The notes under the pieces: generated by a model | What the model saw: only the letters and a program-made list of their open reading frames with translations | What the model was told of the DNA's origin: nothing | Databases searched by the model: none | From: Polyangiaceae bacterium | GTDB taxonomy: Bacteria; Myxococcota_A; Polyangia; Polyangiales; Polyangiaceae | Direction of reading: 5' to 3' | Assembly (NCBI GenBank): GCA_015075635.1 | Contig: JABTUA010000001.1 | Span: 496,001 to 560,000 of the forward strand | Length of the DNA stretch: 64,000 nucleotides | Part shown: in pieces, positions 52,466-61,997 of the stretch | Layout of the letters: the number at the start of each line of letters is the position of its first letter | How positions within the stretch are numbered: position 1 is the stretch's first letter | Translations under genes and position numbers: made by a program

Positions 52466-52780
52466 TCAATCGCACTTCATCGATCCTACGACCTTCAGGA
52501 TTCCGTCCGCATATTCGGCGTCGAGGCAGTTGCCGGATGCCTCGAAGCACAACCTGAGCGGCGTGCACTCCAGCCGGACCGGGGAGCTCTGGAATTTCCC
52601 GGTACACTGGCCGTCGCCTCGCTTGGTGATCTGGAAATTGGCGGCTTCCTGTTGGCCCTCGGCGTAACACCCGGTGTATTCCTTTTCGCAAGCTGGGCAG
52701 CTCGCCGCGTCCTCGCTGCTCGACGAACAAGCGGCGAGAAAGCCGGCGGCGAGGATGATCACCGTTCGTAGGTCCAACAC
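52466..52780 (-). CDS. small Cys-rich lipoprotein
   Basis: The 104-residue lipoprotein (GTG start at 52780; lipobox F-L-A-A-C) has seven or eight Cys in the mature part (SCPACEKEYTGCYAEG, CTPLRLC, NCLDAEY, MKCD), likely disulfide-bonded outside the membrane. No family recognised. It lies 29 bp downstream of the large VWA gene and is probably the last gene of the MoxR operon. Confidence 0.72.
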   Translation of the reverse strand: MLDLRTVIILAAGFLAACSSSSEDAASCPACEKEYTGCYAEGQQEAANFQITKRGDGQCTGKFQSSPVRLECTPLRLCFEASGNCLDAEYADGILKVVGSMKCD

Positions 52781-52809
52781 TGCGCCGCCCCTTGCTGGCA
52801 AGATCAAGC

Positions 52810-55599
52810 TCAACTCGCGTGCCGCTTCTTCTTCGGCACGAACTTGCGATCGAACATGCGGATTCGGCGCACGAGCAGGTCGAGCAAGAACATCACGATG
52901 GCCGCCAGGATGAAGCGGCTCCAGAGCTGCTCGAAGTAGACGATCTTCTCGCCCGCCGGATCGAACAGCTCCTTCGGCTCCGGATCGACCTTGCCGCCGC
53001 CGGCCAGCGCCGCGCGTGAGAGGCGCTCCAGATCCGGCTCGAAGCTGGCGTACTCCCGCGGGTAGGGGTTCGAGACGTGGCCGAAGCTCTGACCCACGCT
53101 CGAGACCTCGCCCTTCTTGTTCGTCTTGTTGTGCTCGGCACGCAGCAAGAACGAGCCGTACTTGTCGAGCTGGAAATCGGCCTCGTAGCGGCCGGGCGCG
53201 GTCTGGCGCATCGGCACCTCGCGGCGCTCGCCGCCGGGCTCGGGGCCGATCACGAAGAGCTTGCTCTCGATCTCGTTGTCGAAGCGCTCGTCCACGGTGA
53301 AGGCGTCCACCACGGCGTGCACCTTGCCGCCGACGACCTCGGTCTTCATGTCGAGCTCGCGGCGGTGCTTGTGCCGCATGTGCTCGCGCACCAGCTGGCC
53401 CCAGAATTTCCCGAAGCCCGCCCAACGGATCCAGTCCACGGCCCACAGGTTCTTCACGTCGCTGGTCCAGGCCAGCGTGTGGCCGAGACCCACGCGCCAG
53501 CGCGCCAGGATCGGCTCGCCGGTGTCGGCGGCCAGGATCAGCTGCGCCGGGGCCTCCTTCATCTGCGTCGCGACGTAGCCGTGGAGCAGCGGCGCCGAGC
53601 CGATGGAGATGCCCTTGAGGAAGTCGGCGTTCTGCACCACCTGCACTGGGAACCACTCCTCGACCGCCGCCTGCCGCGCGATCATCTCGGTCTCGCGCGT
53701 GAAGATCTTGGGCAAGCTGTTGGGGTCCGGCACCGCGTGGTAGCGCCCGCCGCCGGTGTCGGCCAGCATCCGCAAGAGCTCGTGGTCGGCGCCGTCGCCC
53801 AGGCCCACCGTGGTCAGGGTGATGCTCTCCGCGATCATCGCCTGCACCACGTCCTTCAGGCCCTGCGTCGGGGCGCGGCCGTCGGTCAGCAGGATGACGT
53901 GCTTCTTCCGGGCCTGGGCCACTGAAATGTCCTGGTAGGCCATGTCGAGACCCGGGAAGATCTCGGTGCCGCCGCCGGGCTGGATGCGCGCGATCTCGTT
54001 GTTGATGCGGCTGCGATAGCGGGCGGGCTGGAACTTCACGTAGCGGATGGGCGTGGAGTCGAAGGCGATGACCTCGATCAGGTCGTCGCCCTCCAGCGTG
54101 CCGACCGTGGCCTTGCACGCGCTCTTCGCCATCTCCATGGGCAGGCCCGTCATCGAGCCGGAGCGGTCGATGACCAGCGCCATGGCGACGCTGGGCATCT
54201 CCTTCTTGCGCTCGGCGTCCATGCGCACGGGCAGGATGCGCTCCATGGTGGTGTGGGCCCAGCCGCCCAGGCCGTAGCCGGCCTCGCCTCCCGCGAACAG
54301 GAAGCCGCCGCCCAGATCGCGCACGTATTTCTCGAGCACGTCCTGGTTGGCCTCACCGAACGCCTCCTTCGGCACGTCGGAGACGATCACGAAGTCGTAG
54401 CGCTCGAGCTCCTTCACGCTGCTGGGGAAAGCGCTCGGCGTACGCACGTCCACGTCGAACTGCTGCGCGGTGAGGGCGCCCGAGAGGTAGGTCGCGCGCT
54501 GCGGCTGGCCCTCGACGTAGAGCACCGTGGGGCGGCCCGGGACGTCCACCGTGACGGCGTACTGGTTGTTCTCCGGGAACTTGTCGTCCTTGATGTCCTG
54601 GAGCTTCAGCGCGTAGGTGACCTGGCCGCCGACGCGCACCACGCTCTTGAACTTGACCTCGTTCTCGCCGGCCTTGAGCTCGAGATCCTTCACGCCGTCC
54701 AGACCGTTCAGCGCCTCGCCCATGTAGAGCTGGGCGCGGGCCGTGGTCTTGCGGCTGGAGTAGACGTTGGCCACGACCTCGAACGGCTGGCCGATGTCCA
54801 CCTTCTCCGGCACCTGCATGTTGCGGAGCGCCACCTCGCCCGGTGGGGGCCGCCGGAACGGCACGGTGAACACCTTCACGTCGAAGCCCCGGGCGCGGTT
54901 CGACTCGGCGAGCAGATCGCCGTTCGTCTCCACGCCGTCGGTGACGAGCACGGCGCGCTTCAGGAACCCGGGCGGGAACACGCCGTAGGCGAGCTGCATC
55001 GCCGCCTGCACGTCGCTGCCGGCGCCGGGCTTGTCCACGCCGAGCTTCTCCAGCGCCTGCTTGGTCCCGTGGCGCAGCTCCTCGATGGGCGGGACCACCG
55101 GGTTGCCGCCCTCCTCTTTCAGCTCGATCAGGCGCGGGCGCTTCGCGAACGTGATCAGGCGCACCACGTCCTCCTTGCCGCGGGCGTCGATGGCCGCCTC
55201 GATGGTCTTCTTCGCGTCCTCCAGCGAGGGATCTTCGACGGAGTCGCTGACGTCCACCACGAACACCGTGGCCACCTTCGAGGTCTCGGCGGTGCGCGCC
55301 AGTCGCGCCAGCCCCAGCGATATGAGCGCGATGAACGCCACCCGGAACAGCACGGCCAAGATGCGCTGCTGCCAGGGCAGATCCGCGAGCGAGCGGCCGA
55401 TGACGAACAGGAGCAGCGGCGTGATCAGGACCAGCCCGATCGTGCGCGGCTCGAGCAGCTCGTAGTTCTTGCCCTCCCTCACCCACTTGAAGGCCGGCGC
55501 GTGGGGCCCGACGACGTAGCGCTGGTAGGCCCAGAACAAGAGCACGCCTACGCCGAGGATGAACGCCCCCCAGAGGAGCTTCTTGACGCGGGGGGTCAT
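52810..55599 (-). CDS. membrane protein with two VWA domains and a GATase-like region
   Basis: The 929-residue protein has two N-terminal hydrophobic segments (about residues 8-30 and 52-100), a first VWA domain with VVDVSDSVED, a central part resembling the class-I glutamine amidotransferase-like fold (PTVLYVEGQPQRATYLSGAL and VSDVPKEAFGEANQDVLEKY), a second VWA domain with the full metal site VIDRSGSM and a hydrophobic C-terminus near residue 880. This domain order is seen in BatA/BatB-neighbour proteins of MoxR operons. It should be an inner-membrane integrin-like scaffold. Catalytic Cys for amidotransfer is not evident. Confidence 0.85.
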   Translation of the reverse strand: MTPRVKKLLWGAFILGVGVLLFWAYQRYVVGPHAPAFKWVREGKNYELLEPRTIGLVLITPLLLFVIGRSLADLPWQQRILAVLFRVAFIALISLGLARLARTAETSKVATVFVVDVSDSVEDPSLEDAKKTIEAAIDARGKEDVVRLITFAKRPRLIELKEEGGNPVVPPIEELRHGTKQALEKLGVDKPGAGSDVQAAMQLAYGVFPPGFLKRAVLVTDGVETNGDLLAESNRARGFDVKVFTVPFRRPPPGEVALRNMQVPEKVDIGQPFEVVANVYSSRKTTARAQLYMGEALNGLDGVKDLELKAGENEVKFKSVVRVGGQVTYALKLQDIKDDKFPENNQYAVTVDVPGRPTVLYVEGQPQRATYLSGALTAQQFDVDVRTPSAFPSSVKELERYDFVIVSDVPKEAFGEANQDVLEKYVRDLGGGFLFAGGEAGYGLGGWAHTTMERILPVRMDAERKKEMPSVAMALVIDRSGSMTGLPMEMAKSACKATVGTLEGDDLIEVIAFDSTPIRYVKFQPARYRSRINNEIARIQPGGGTEIFPGLDMAYQDISVAQARKKHVILLTDGRAPTQGLKDVVQAMIAESITLTTVGLGDGADHELLRMLADTGGGRYHAVPDPNSLPKIFTRETEMIARQAAVEEWFPVQVVQNADFLKGISIGSAPLLHGYVATQMKEAPAQLILAADTGEPILARWRVGLGHTLAWTSDVKNLWAVDWIRWAGFGKFWGQLVREHMRHKHRRELDMKTEVVGGKVHAVVDAFTVDERFDNEIESKLFVIGPEPGGERREVPMRQTAPGRYEADFQLDKYGSFLLRAEHNKTNKKGEVSSVGQSFGHVSNPYPREYASFEPDLERLSRAALAGGGKVDPEPKELFDPAGEKIVYFEQLWSRFILAAIVMFLLDLLVRRIRMFDRKFVPKKKRHAS

Positions 55600-55774
55600 G
55601 CGCTTCCCTCACGAACACAATTCTGCGCAACGACGCAACGACGCAACGACGCAACGGGCAGCATTTCCAATAACGGCGCGAAGCGCGCTCCGAACTCTCC
55701 GAACAAAGAATTTCTCTTCTCTTCGTGGCGTTCGTGGCGTCGTGGCGCCGTGGCGCAATTCTCTTGCTCCACGC
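55600..55774. repeat. degenerate short-repeat element within the operon
   Basis: This 174-bp gap between two genes of the MoxR operon holds four tandem units of cgcaacga (about 55626-55655) and, at the other end, repeats of the type gtggcg(t/c). Its centre is locally AT-rich (ttccaataac and caaagaatttctcttctc). The composition differs from all other gaps here. It looks like a dispersed intergenic repeat that landed between operon genes. Confidence 0.5.
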
Positions 55775-57661
55775 TCATACCGTCAGCCTCTTGTGATACG
55801 TGAACCATTCGATGGTCGAGACGATGAGCGCGGCGAGCAGAAGGTAGAGCCAGATCTCCCGGCGCATCCCCGGATCGAAGCCGCTGGGCAGCGCCGTCGG
55901 CTTGCCGCCGAGCTCCAGCGTGTCGCTCGGCTTGATCCGGCTCTCGTCGATGTTCGAGAGGTTGGCGGCGAACATGCTGGTGGTCGGCTCCGGCTCGGTC
56001 TTGACGACGAGCTCGTAGAACCCGGCCTGGTCCCCCAGGTGCACGGCGCGGCCCTCTTTGATCGGCACGCTGTGCGTCTTGCCGTCCGGCGACTTCAGCG
56101 TCGCGACCTCCGCACCGCTCGGCGCCGGGATGTGCCAGACGTCGCCGGTGAAGAACGAAGAAACGTAGGAGGTGTCCTCCTCGATGAAGTCGTTGATGGT
56201 GTTGAGCACGAAGAGCGGCCAGGCCACGCGCAGCACGAAATCCGAGTCTCGCGGATCGAACCCCAGCGCCACGAACTTGCGCCCGCTGCGCCGGCCCGCG
56301 ACCAGGATGGGCCCAGCCTCGCTGGCGCCGATTACCTTGTCCTCCTTCTCCGGCTTGAACGAGAAGCCCTTGGCGACCTGGATGTCGCCCATGCTCATCC
56401 AGCGCACGATGGGGTGCTTCTTGTCCCAGACGTCGAAGCCGAACTCCGTGAGGCCGCGTCCGAGCTTCACCGGGCTGCCTTCGTCCGGAGGGTTCAGGTA
56501 GAGCGAGCCGCCGGTGTTGGGCGCCAGCGCGGGCGCGACGCCGTCGAAGATGGTGACGTCGAAGTTGCCGGGCGGCGGGTACTTGGCGGGCGCGACGCTG
56601 GTCACGTCCAGGTACTCGTCGAGCAGGAGCGTAGCTTCCAGGTAGGTGTTGCCGGGCGTGACCACCAGCACGCGCGCCCGGCGGCGCTCGGGCATCAGCG
56701 CGTAGGCGTGGTCGTCCGCGGGCAGGTCGTCGCTCTCGCCGCTGGCCAGCTTGAGCTTGGCCTCCAGCGTGCGGCTGGCACCGGCCAGATCCTTGTAGAA
56801 GCGCGGCAGGCGCTCGTTCGGCTGGAGCGAGAGCCGGGTCACGTCCACGGTCTGACCGTCGCCGATCAGCGTGAGCTCCACGTCCACCGGCTCGTCGTTG
56901 GTGTTGGTGACCTCGAGCATCACCTCGTAGCGCGCCTTGTCCAGCGGGTAGCGCCGCACCGAGAAGCCGGTGACCGCGACGTTCTTGCCGCTCTTGCCCA
57001 CCGGCACGTAGCGCAGCTCCACGCCCTCGAAGTCCAGCCCCTCGCTCAGGAGCTTGGGATCACCCACGGCGCCGTCGCTGACCAGCACGATCTCCGGCTT
57101 GCTGAGCCCGCGCAGGCTGTCGAGCGCGAAGCGCAGCCCGCGCTTCACGTCCGCGCGGGTGTCGGTCGCCCGCAGCTGATCGACCGCCACGTCCAGATCG
57201 CCGACCTCGCCGGTCATGGTCGAGAGCGGCATGATCGCGGCGTCCATCTGCGCGATGATCATGCGATCGGAGCCGCCGATCCCGCGCACCAGCTTCTTCA
57301 CCTCGCTCTTGGCCTGAGCCAAGCGCGTGGGCTTCACGTCCGTGGCCTTCATGCTGGCGCTGGCGTCCACCAACACCACGATGTTACGGCCCTGGATCAG
57401 GCTGCCGGTGATGCGCGGATCCCCGAGCGCCAGGATGAGCAGCGTGAGCAGCGCGAGCTGCAAGAGCAGGGAGAGCAGGCGCTTGAGTCGCGACCACCAG
57501 CTGGTCGCCTCCTTGTCGCGTAGGATGCGCTCCCAGATGCGGCTGAACGGCACCGCCACCGGGCGGCGGCGCAGCTTCAGGATGTAGAACAGCGTGGTGA
57601 GCCCGCCGGCCACGGCGGCGATGGTGACGAGCGTCGCGAAGGGCAGGCCGGCGAACAACAT
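55775..57661 (-). CDS. BatA-like membrane protein with VWA domain
   Basis: The 628-residue protein begins with the BatA-type N-terminal domain (two membrane segments with ILKLRRRPVAVPFSRIWE between them), then a VWA domain with VVLVDASASMKATD, a beta-rich extracytoplasmic region and a final membrane helix near residue 605. Bat-type proteins work with MoxR ATPases in envelope stress or assembly of complexes. Its start codon shares a base with the stop of the DUF58 gene, so the two are translationally coupled. Confidence 0.9.
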   Translation of the reverse strand: MLFAGLPFATLVTIAAVAGGLTTLFYILKLRRRPVAVPFSRIWERILRDKEATSWWSRLKRLLSLLLQLALLTLLILALGDPRITGSLIQGRNIVVLVDASASMKATDVKPTRLAQAKSEVKKLVRGIGGSDRMIIAQMDAAIMPLSTMTGEVGDLDVAVDQLRATDTRADVKRGLRFALDSLRGLSKPEIVLVSDGAVGDPKLLSEGLDFEGVELRYVPVGKSGKNVAVTGFSVRRYPLDKARYEVMLEVTNTNDEPVDVELTLIGDGQTVDVTRLSLQPNERLPRFYKDLAGASRTLEAKLKLASGESDDLPADDHAYALMPERRRARVLVVTPGNTYLEATLLLDEYLDVTSVAPAKYPPPGNFDVTIFDGVAPALAPNTGGSLYLNPPDEGSPVKLGRGLTEFGFDVWDKKHPIVRWMSMGDIQVAKGFSFKPEKEDKVIGASEAGPILVAGRRSGRKFVALGFDPRDSDFVLRVAWPLFVLNTINDFIEEDTSYVSSFFTGDVWHIPAPSGAEVATLKSPDGKTHSVPIKEGRAVHLGDQAGFYELVVKTEPEPTTSMFAANLSNIDESRIKPSDTLELGGKPTALPSGFDPGMRREIWLYLLLAALIVSTIEWFTYHKRLTV

Positions 57662-58632
57662 CAGCGCAGAAACCCTCCGCGGCGGAACACCCGGAGCACC
57701 AGCTCGTCGAAGGGTGTGTCCACGTCAGCAGCGAAATAGGGCACCTGGTGCTTGGTGCAGAAGCGCTCGATCTCGTCCTTGTACTCGTTCCAGGCACGCT
57801 CCATGCGCTCCAGCATCTTCGCCGTGACCGTCACCTCGCGCTCTTCGCCCGTCTCGCAGTCGTAGATGCGCACGTCGCCCTTGAGCGTCGGGTGCGCCTC
57901 CGCCGGATCGACGATGTGCAGCACATAGGGCTCGAACTTGTTGTAGCGGAGCACGTTGATGCCCGCCTCGAAGCCGGCCGGGTCGTATAGGTCGCTGATC
58001 AGCACGGCCAGGCCGCGGCGTTTGTGCTGCGCCACGAAGGTCTTCAGGCTGTCCGCGAGGCCCGTCTGTCCGTCGCAGTGGATGCGGCGCAGGAAGTCGA
58101 AGACCTTGAAGATGCGCCCCTTGCCGCGGGTGGTGGGCATGCGCGCCACGATCTCGTCCGTGGCCGCGACGATGGTCACGCGATCCAGGTTCGCCAGGCC
58201 CACGTAGGCGAGCGCCGCCGCCAGGCGCCGGGCCTGGTCGAACTTCCGGCCGTCGCCGAAGCCCATGCTCGTGGAGGTGTCCACGATGAAGTAGATGCTG
58301 AGGTCTTCTTCCTCCTCGTACAGGCGCACGAGCAGGCGGCCGAAACGCTGGTAGATGTTCCAGTCCACGCTGCGGAAGTCGTCACCCGCGGTGTAGTCGC
58401 GGTGATCGGCGAACTCGATGCCGCTGCCCTTCTTCTTGGTGCGGCGATCGGCGCGCTGACGCCCGGCGAACACGCGGCGGCTGACGATTGCCAGCGTCTC
58501 GAGCTTCTTCTGGAAGTCGTCGTCGAAGAGGTCCGCCTTCTCCGGCTTCTGCATGCCGAAGCGCCGCGACACCGGTCCCAGACGCCGGGAGACCGGCGCG
58601 GCCGCGCGCTTGAAGACGTCCAGGACTCCCAT
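57661..58632 (-). CDS. DUF58-domain protein (MoxR partner)
   Basis: The 323-residue protein shows the DUF58 pattern: KGSGIEFADHRDYTAGDDF, RSVDWNIYQRFGRLLVRLYE, and then a VWA-like fold starting IVDTSTSMG. DUF58 proteins are almost always encoded beside moxR and form a complex with the AAA ATPase. It starts 6 bp after the MoxR gene's stop. Length is normal. Confidence 0.93.
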   Translation of the reverse strand: MGVLDVFKRAAAPVSRRLGPVSRRFGMQKPEKADLFDDDFQKKLETLAIVSRRVFAGRQRADRRTKKKGSGIEFADHRDYTAGDDFRSVDWNIYQRFGRLLVRLYEEEEDLSIYFIVDTSTSMGFGDGRKFDQARRLAAALAYVGLANLDRVTIVAATDEIVARMPTTRGKGRIFKVFDFLRRIHCDGQTGLADSLKTFVAQHKRRGLAVLISDLYDPAGFEAGINVLRYNKFEPYVLHIVDPAEAHPTLKGDVRIYDCETGEEREVTVTAKMLERMERAWNEYKDEIERFCTKHQVPYFAADVDTPFDELVLRVFRRGGFLR

Positions 58633-58638
58633 GCCGGC

Positions 58639-59637
58639 TCAGGTCTTGGCTTCGGGAAGCTCTTCGAGGATCTCCCGGATGCAGTCGTCCGTCTTCACGC
58701 CCTCCGCTTCGCCCTCGAAGTTGAGCAGCATGCGGTGGCGCAGAGCCGGGGCCGCGCTCGCCTTCACGTCGTCCACGCTGGCCGCGAAGCGCCCCTCGAA
58801 CAGCGCGCGGATCTTGGCCGCCAGGAGCACCGCCTGTGCGCCGCGGGGCGAGGCCCCCACGCGGGCGAAGCGCCGCACCTTTTCCGGCGCGTCCGGACCG
58901 TCCGGGTGCGTGGCCTGGAGCAGGCGCACCGCGTAGTCCTGCACGTGGCGCGCGACGGGCACGGTGCGCACCAGCTTCTGCATGCCCAAGATGTCCTCGG
59001 CGCTCACCACCGGCTCGACCTTCGCGACGTACTCCGTGGTCGTGCGCTCGATGATGCTGTGCAGCTCCTCACGGCTGGGGAACGGCACTTGAAGCTTGAA
59101 GAAGAACCGGTCGAGCTGCGCCTCCGGCAAGGGGTAGGTGCCCTCCATCTCCAGCGGGTTCTGCGTGGCGAGCACGAAGTACGGCTCCTCGATGGTGTAG
59201 GTCGTGCGGCCCACCGTCACGCGGTGCTCCTGCATGGCTTCGAGCAGCGCGCTCTGCGTCTTCGGCGTGGCGCGGTTGATCTCGTCGGCCAGCACGATGT
59301 TGGCGAACACCGGGCCCTTCCGGAACTCGAAGATGTGCTTCCCGCTCGAGCTCTCCTCGATCACCGTCGTGCCGATGATGTCCGCCGGCATCAGATCCGG
59401 CGTGAACTGGATGCGGGTGAAGTTCAGGCCCACCGACTCGGCCAGCGTACGCACCAGCATGGTCTTGCCGAGACCCGGCACGCCCTCGAGCAGCGCGTGG
59501 GACCCGGCCAGCATGCAGGTGATCACGCCGTCCACGACCTCGCGATGCCCGACGATGACGCGGGCGATCTCCTCGCGCAGCGCGCCGATCTTCTGGCGGA
59601 ACTTCTCGATATCTGCCTTGGCTTCTTCTTCCGACAT
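58639..59637 (-). CDS. MoxR-family AAA+ ATPase
   Basis: The 332-residue protein has Walker A GVPGLGKT, Walker B NIVLADEINRATPK, the MoxR string LLEAMQEHRVTVG and sensor ATQNPLEMEGTYPLPEAQLDRF. MoxR ATPases act as chaperones that remodel VWA-containing partners. ATG at 59637 follows AGAGGG; a start at 59664 is in frame but has no such site. It lies second in the operon, after the coiled-coil membrane gene. Confidence 0.95.
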   Translation of the reverse strand: MSEEEAKADIEKFRQKIGALREEIARVIVGHREVVDGVITCMLAGSHALLEGVPGLGKTMLVRTLAESVGLNFTRIQFTPDLMPADIIGTTVIEESSSGKHIFEFRKGPVFANIVLADEINRATPKTQSALLEAMQEHRVTVGRTTYTIEEPYFVLATQNPLEMEGTYPLPEAQLDRFFFKLQVPFPSREELHSIIERTTTEYVAKVEPVVSAEDILGMQKLVRTVPVARHVQDYAVRLLQATHPDGPDAPEKVRRFARVGASPRGAQAVLLAAKIRALFEGRFAASVDDVKASAAPALRHRMLLNFEGEAEGVKTDDCIREILEELPEAKT

Positions 59638-59716
59638 CTGCCCTCTTTCGAGTCCGTGAATCAATCGGGCGAGCGCGCAGCACGCGCCCGCCCTCGCCGT
59701 CGCGCGCGCTCCCGCA

Positions 59717-61672
59717 TCAGTCCCTGGGCCGGATGAGCTGGAAGTACCGCTGCACGTAGAAGCGATACCCCGGCGGGATCTGGTCCTCGTTCATCACCCG
59801 CTCGGCCACGGTCTTGTAGTCCGTGTAGACCTTCTTGTAGCCCCGACCGACGAAGCCGCGCTGCGCGGCGCCGTAGATCACCTGGCTGGAAGCGCCGCCC
59901 TGGCCTGTGTCCTGCGCCGCGGCGGTGACGTCCTTGGTGCTGCCCTTCAGGTTGCTCGCCTCACCCTTCAAGTTCTCGTCGTGGCCGGTGCCCCAGCTCT
60001 CGCCACCTTTGCCGGCGCCCTCGCCGCCGGGCTTGTCGCCGCCGCCTTCGCCCTGGCCTTGGCCCTGACCTTGGCCCTGACCCTGACCCTGGCCTTGGCC
60101 CTGACCCTGGCCTTGGCCCATGCCCGGGATCGGGATCGACTTGCCGCCGGAGCCGGGCCCCATCACCAAGTCGCCACCCTCGCCGGGCTTCATCCCCTGG
60201 CCCTTCTTGCCCTGTCCCTCGCCGTCTTCCTCGCCGCCCTGCTGGCCACCTTTGCCGCCGCGGGCCTTCTGCCCGAACTTGAGCATGCGCTGCATGCGCT
60301 CCTTGCCGCCCTTGCCCTGCTGGCGCATCACCTCGCGCATCTCCTGGAGGCGGCGGCGGAGCTCCTCCTTCTCCTGATCGGTCATCTCCTCCTGCGCCAT
60401 GCGGTTGAGGTCTTCGGCGGCCTTCTCGAAGTCCTCCGCCGAGGCGCCCATCTCCTTGAGCAGGTCCTCGGCCGCCTTGGCCAGCTCGCGATCGAGCTTG
60501 GAGAGCTGGCGCTGCGCGCGCTTGGCTTGGTCCTTCTCGCGGTCCAGGCGCTCGAGCTGGCGCTCCTTCTTCTTGAGCAGGCTCTTGTCGCTCTCCGACA
60601 GGCCGCCGTCGTTCTCCTGCTTCTTCTTGAGCAGGCGCTTCTGCTCCTCTTCGGCCTTCTGGCGCTCGGCCTCCAGCTTCTTGAGGTTCTCGCTGCTCTT
60701 CTCGCTGGCCTTCTTCACCGCCTCGCGCAGCTTGTCGAGCTCGGCCTTGCTGGGCGGCTTCTGCTTGTTCTTCAGCTTCTCGGCCAGCTCGCGCATGGCC
60801 TTCTCGGCGTCCGCCAGGTTCTTCTGCTTCAGCGGCTGGGCGATGGGCTTGGAGAGCTCGCTCTTCTCGAGCTCGTTGGCCAGGCTCTTCAGGCCCTCTT
60901 CCAGGGCCTCCTTGTCCGCCTCGGCGCCCTTCATGAGCTCGCGCTCCATCTCCTCCAGGCGCTTGAACACCTCGCTGCGGTCCAGACGCCGATCGGCGAT
61001 GTCCTCGATGAGCTGGTTGAACTTGCGCACCGCCGACTGGACCTCGGGGTCTTTGCTCTTCTCCTCCAGCTCCTTCGCCATGTCCTTGAAGAGCTCGATG
61101 TCGTCCGGGCTCATCACCATGGGCTCGAAGCTCTTGTCGGGCGGGAGGATCTTGGTGGTCCGCACCTCGAGCAGCGCCACGCCGACCAGGCCCGCGATCA
61201 AGAGACCGACCACCGGCAGCTCCCGCGGCACGTGAAATGGCGCGGCACGGCGCGGCTTGAGCTGCTTGGCCTGCACCACGGCGTCCTCGATGGCGGCGTT
61301 CATCAGCGGCGAGCGCTCGGTCGGCGGCAGCTCCGAGAACGAGAGCGCGCTCGTGATGCGGTCGTGGAGCCCGTGGTGGCGGTCCAGGGCCAGGGCGCCG
61401 ATGTGCTCGGGCCGGGCCTTGAGCCAGGCGTGAGCCGTGCCGATCAGGAACACCAGCAGCGGCACCATCCCGGCGAAGGCGAGCGTCTGGATGGTGTCGG
61501 CCGCGGGGCGCGCCACCTTGATGTAGGTCAGCGCCCCGACCGCGAAGAGCAGCGGCAGCGGCAGAAGCAGGAACGCCCGCGACAGTGTCTGGTCGATGCG
61601 CAGACGGAGCGCGGTCCAGAGCGCGGTACGCCGCAGGCTCGAAAGGGAGGCGTCGCGGTCGGACGGGTTCAC
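59717..61672 (-). CDS. coiled-coil membrane protein with Gly-Gln repeats, DUF4175-like
   Basis: The 651-residue protein has two hydrophobic segments near residues 35-80 and one near 150, then a very long charged coiled coil (about residues 190-450; long runs of Lys/Glu/Leu such as LKKLEAERQKAEEEQKRLLK), a stretch of (GQ) repeats near residue 520 and a C-terminal segment ending YFQLIRPRD. This layout is typical of DUF4175-like proteins at the head of MoxR operons in Gram-negative bacteria. GTG at 61672 is the best start; a longer frame begins at 61762. It probably reaches far into the periplasm. Confidence 0.82.
   Translation of the reverse strand: MNPSDRDASLSSLRRTALWTALRLRIDQTLSRAFLLLPLPLLFAVGALTYIKVARPAADTIQTLAFAGMVPLLVFLIGTAHAWLKARPEHIGALALDRHHGLHDRITSALSFSELPPTERSPLMNAAIEDAVVQAKQLKPRRAAPFHVPRELPVVGLLIAGLVGVALLEVRTTKILPPDKSFEPMVMSPDDIELFKDMAKELEEKSKDPEVQSAVRKFNQLIEDIADRRLDRSEVFKRLEEMERELMKGAEADKEALEEGLKSLANELEKSELSKPIAQPLKQKNLADAEKAMRELAEKLKNKQKPPSKAELDKLREAVKKASEKSSENLKKLEAERQKAEEEQKRLLKKKQENDGGLSESDKSLLKKKERQLERLDREKDQAKRAQRQLSKLDRELAKAAEDLLKEMGASAEDFEKAAEDLNRMAQEEMTDQEKEELRRRLQEMREVMRQQGKGGKERMQRMLKFGQKARGGKGGQQGGEEDGEGQGKKGQGMKPGEGGDLVMGPGSGGKSIPIPGMGQGQGQGQGQGQGQGQGQGQGQGEGGGDKPGGEGAGKGGESWGTGHDENLKGEASNLKGSTKDVTAAAQDTGQGGASSQVIYGAAQRGFVGRGYKKVYTDYKTVAERVMNEDQIPPGYRFYVQRYFQLIRPRD
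60052..60120. repeat. 6-bp tandem repeats encoding (Gly-Gln)n
   Basis: About eleven units of ccctgg/ccctga/ccttgg alternate here; on the minus strand they read GQGQ. Copy-number change would stretch or shrink this flexible segment in steps of two residues. Confidence 0.8.
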
Positions 61673-61997
61673 GTGAGGCTCTCGACTTGACGGTTGTAAC
61701 GCACGAAAGTTCCGTCCGCTTTCGCTGGACCCGAGGTTAGGGGGGAATGGTAGCGCGTCCACCGCGCACCGGGGCGCTCCCGATCAGCGCCGCGCGCCGG
61801 CCCGAAGGCCTGGGAGTTCGGGGCCTTAGCGGCCTTTTGGGGAGGGATGTCGCCTTCATGGACCCGGTGGGGGCGACCCGCATTGGGCGGGGCCGGCCCC
61901 GGGCGTGCTTCGGCCAGCTACGGGAATGCGTGACGCGCTTGACCCCACGCGCGCCGCTGGTCTCACATTGGGCCCCGATTCGGGAACAGGAGCGAGC
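61673..61997. other. divergent intergenic region
   Basis: This 325-bp gap separates the MoxR operon and the receiver gene, transcribed apart. It must hold both promoters. I see a TTGACC at 61939-61944 with a CACATT 19 bp later, a weak sigma-70-like pair for the receiver gene, and no ORF or strong hairpin. Confidence 0.4.
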
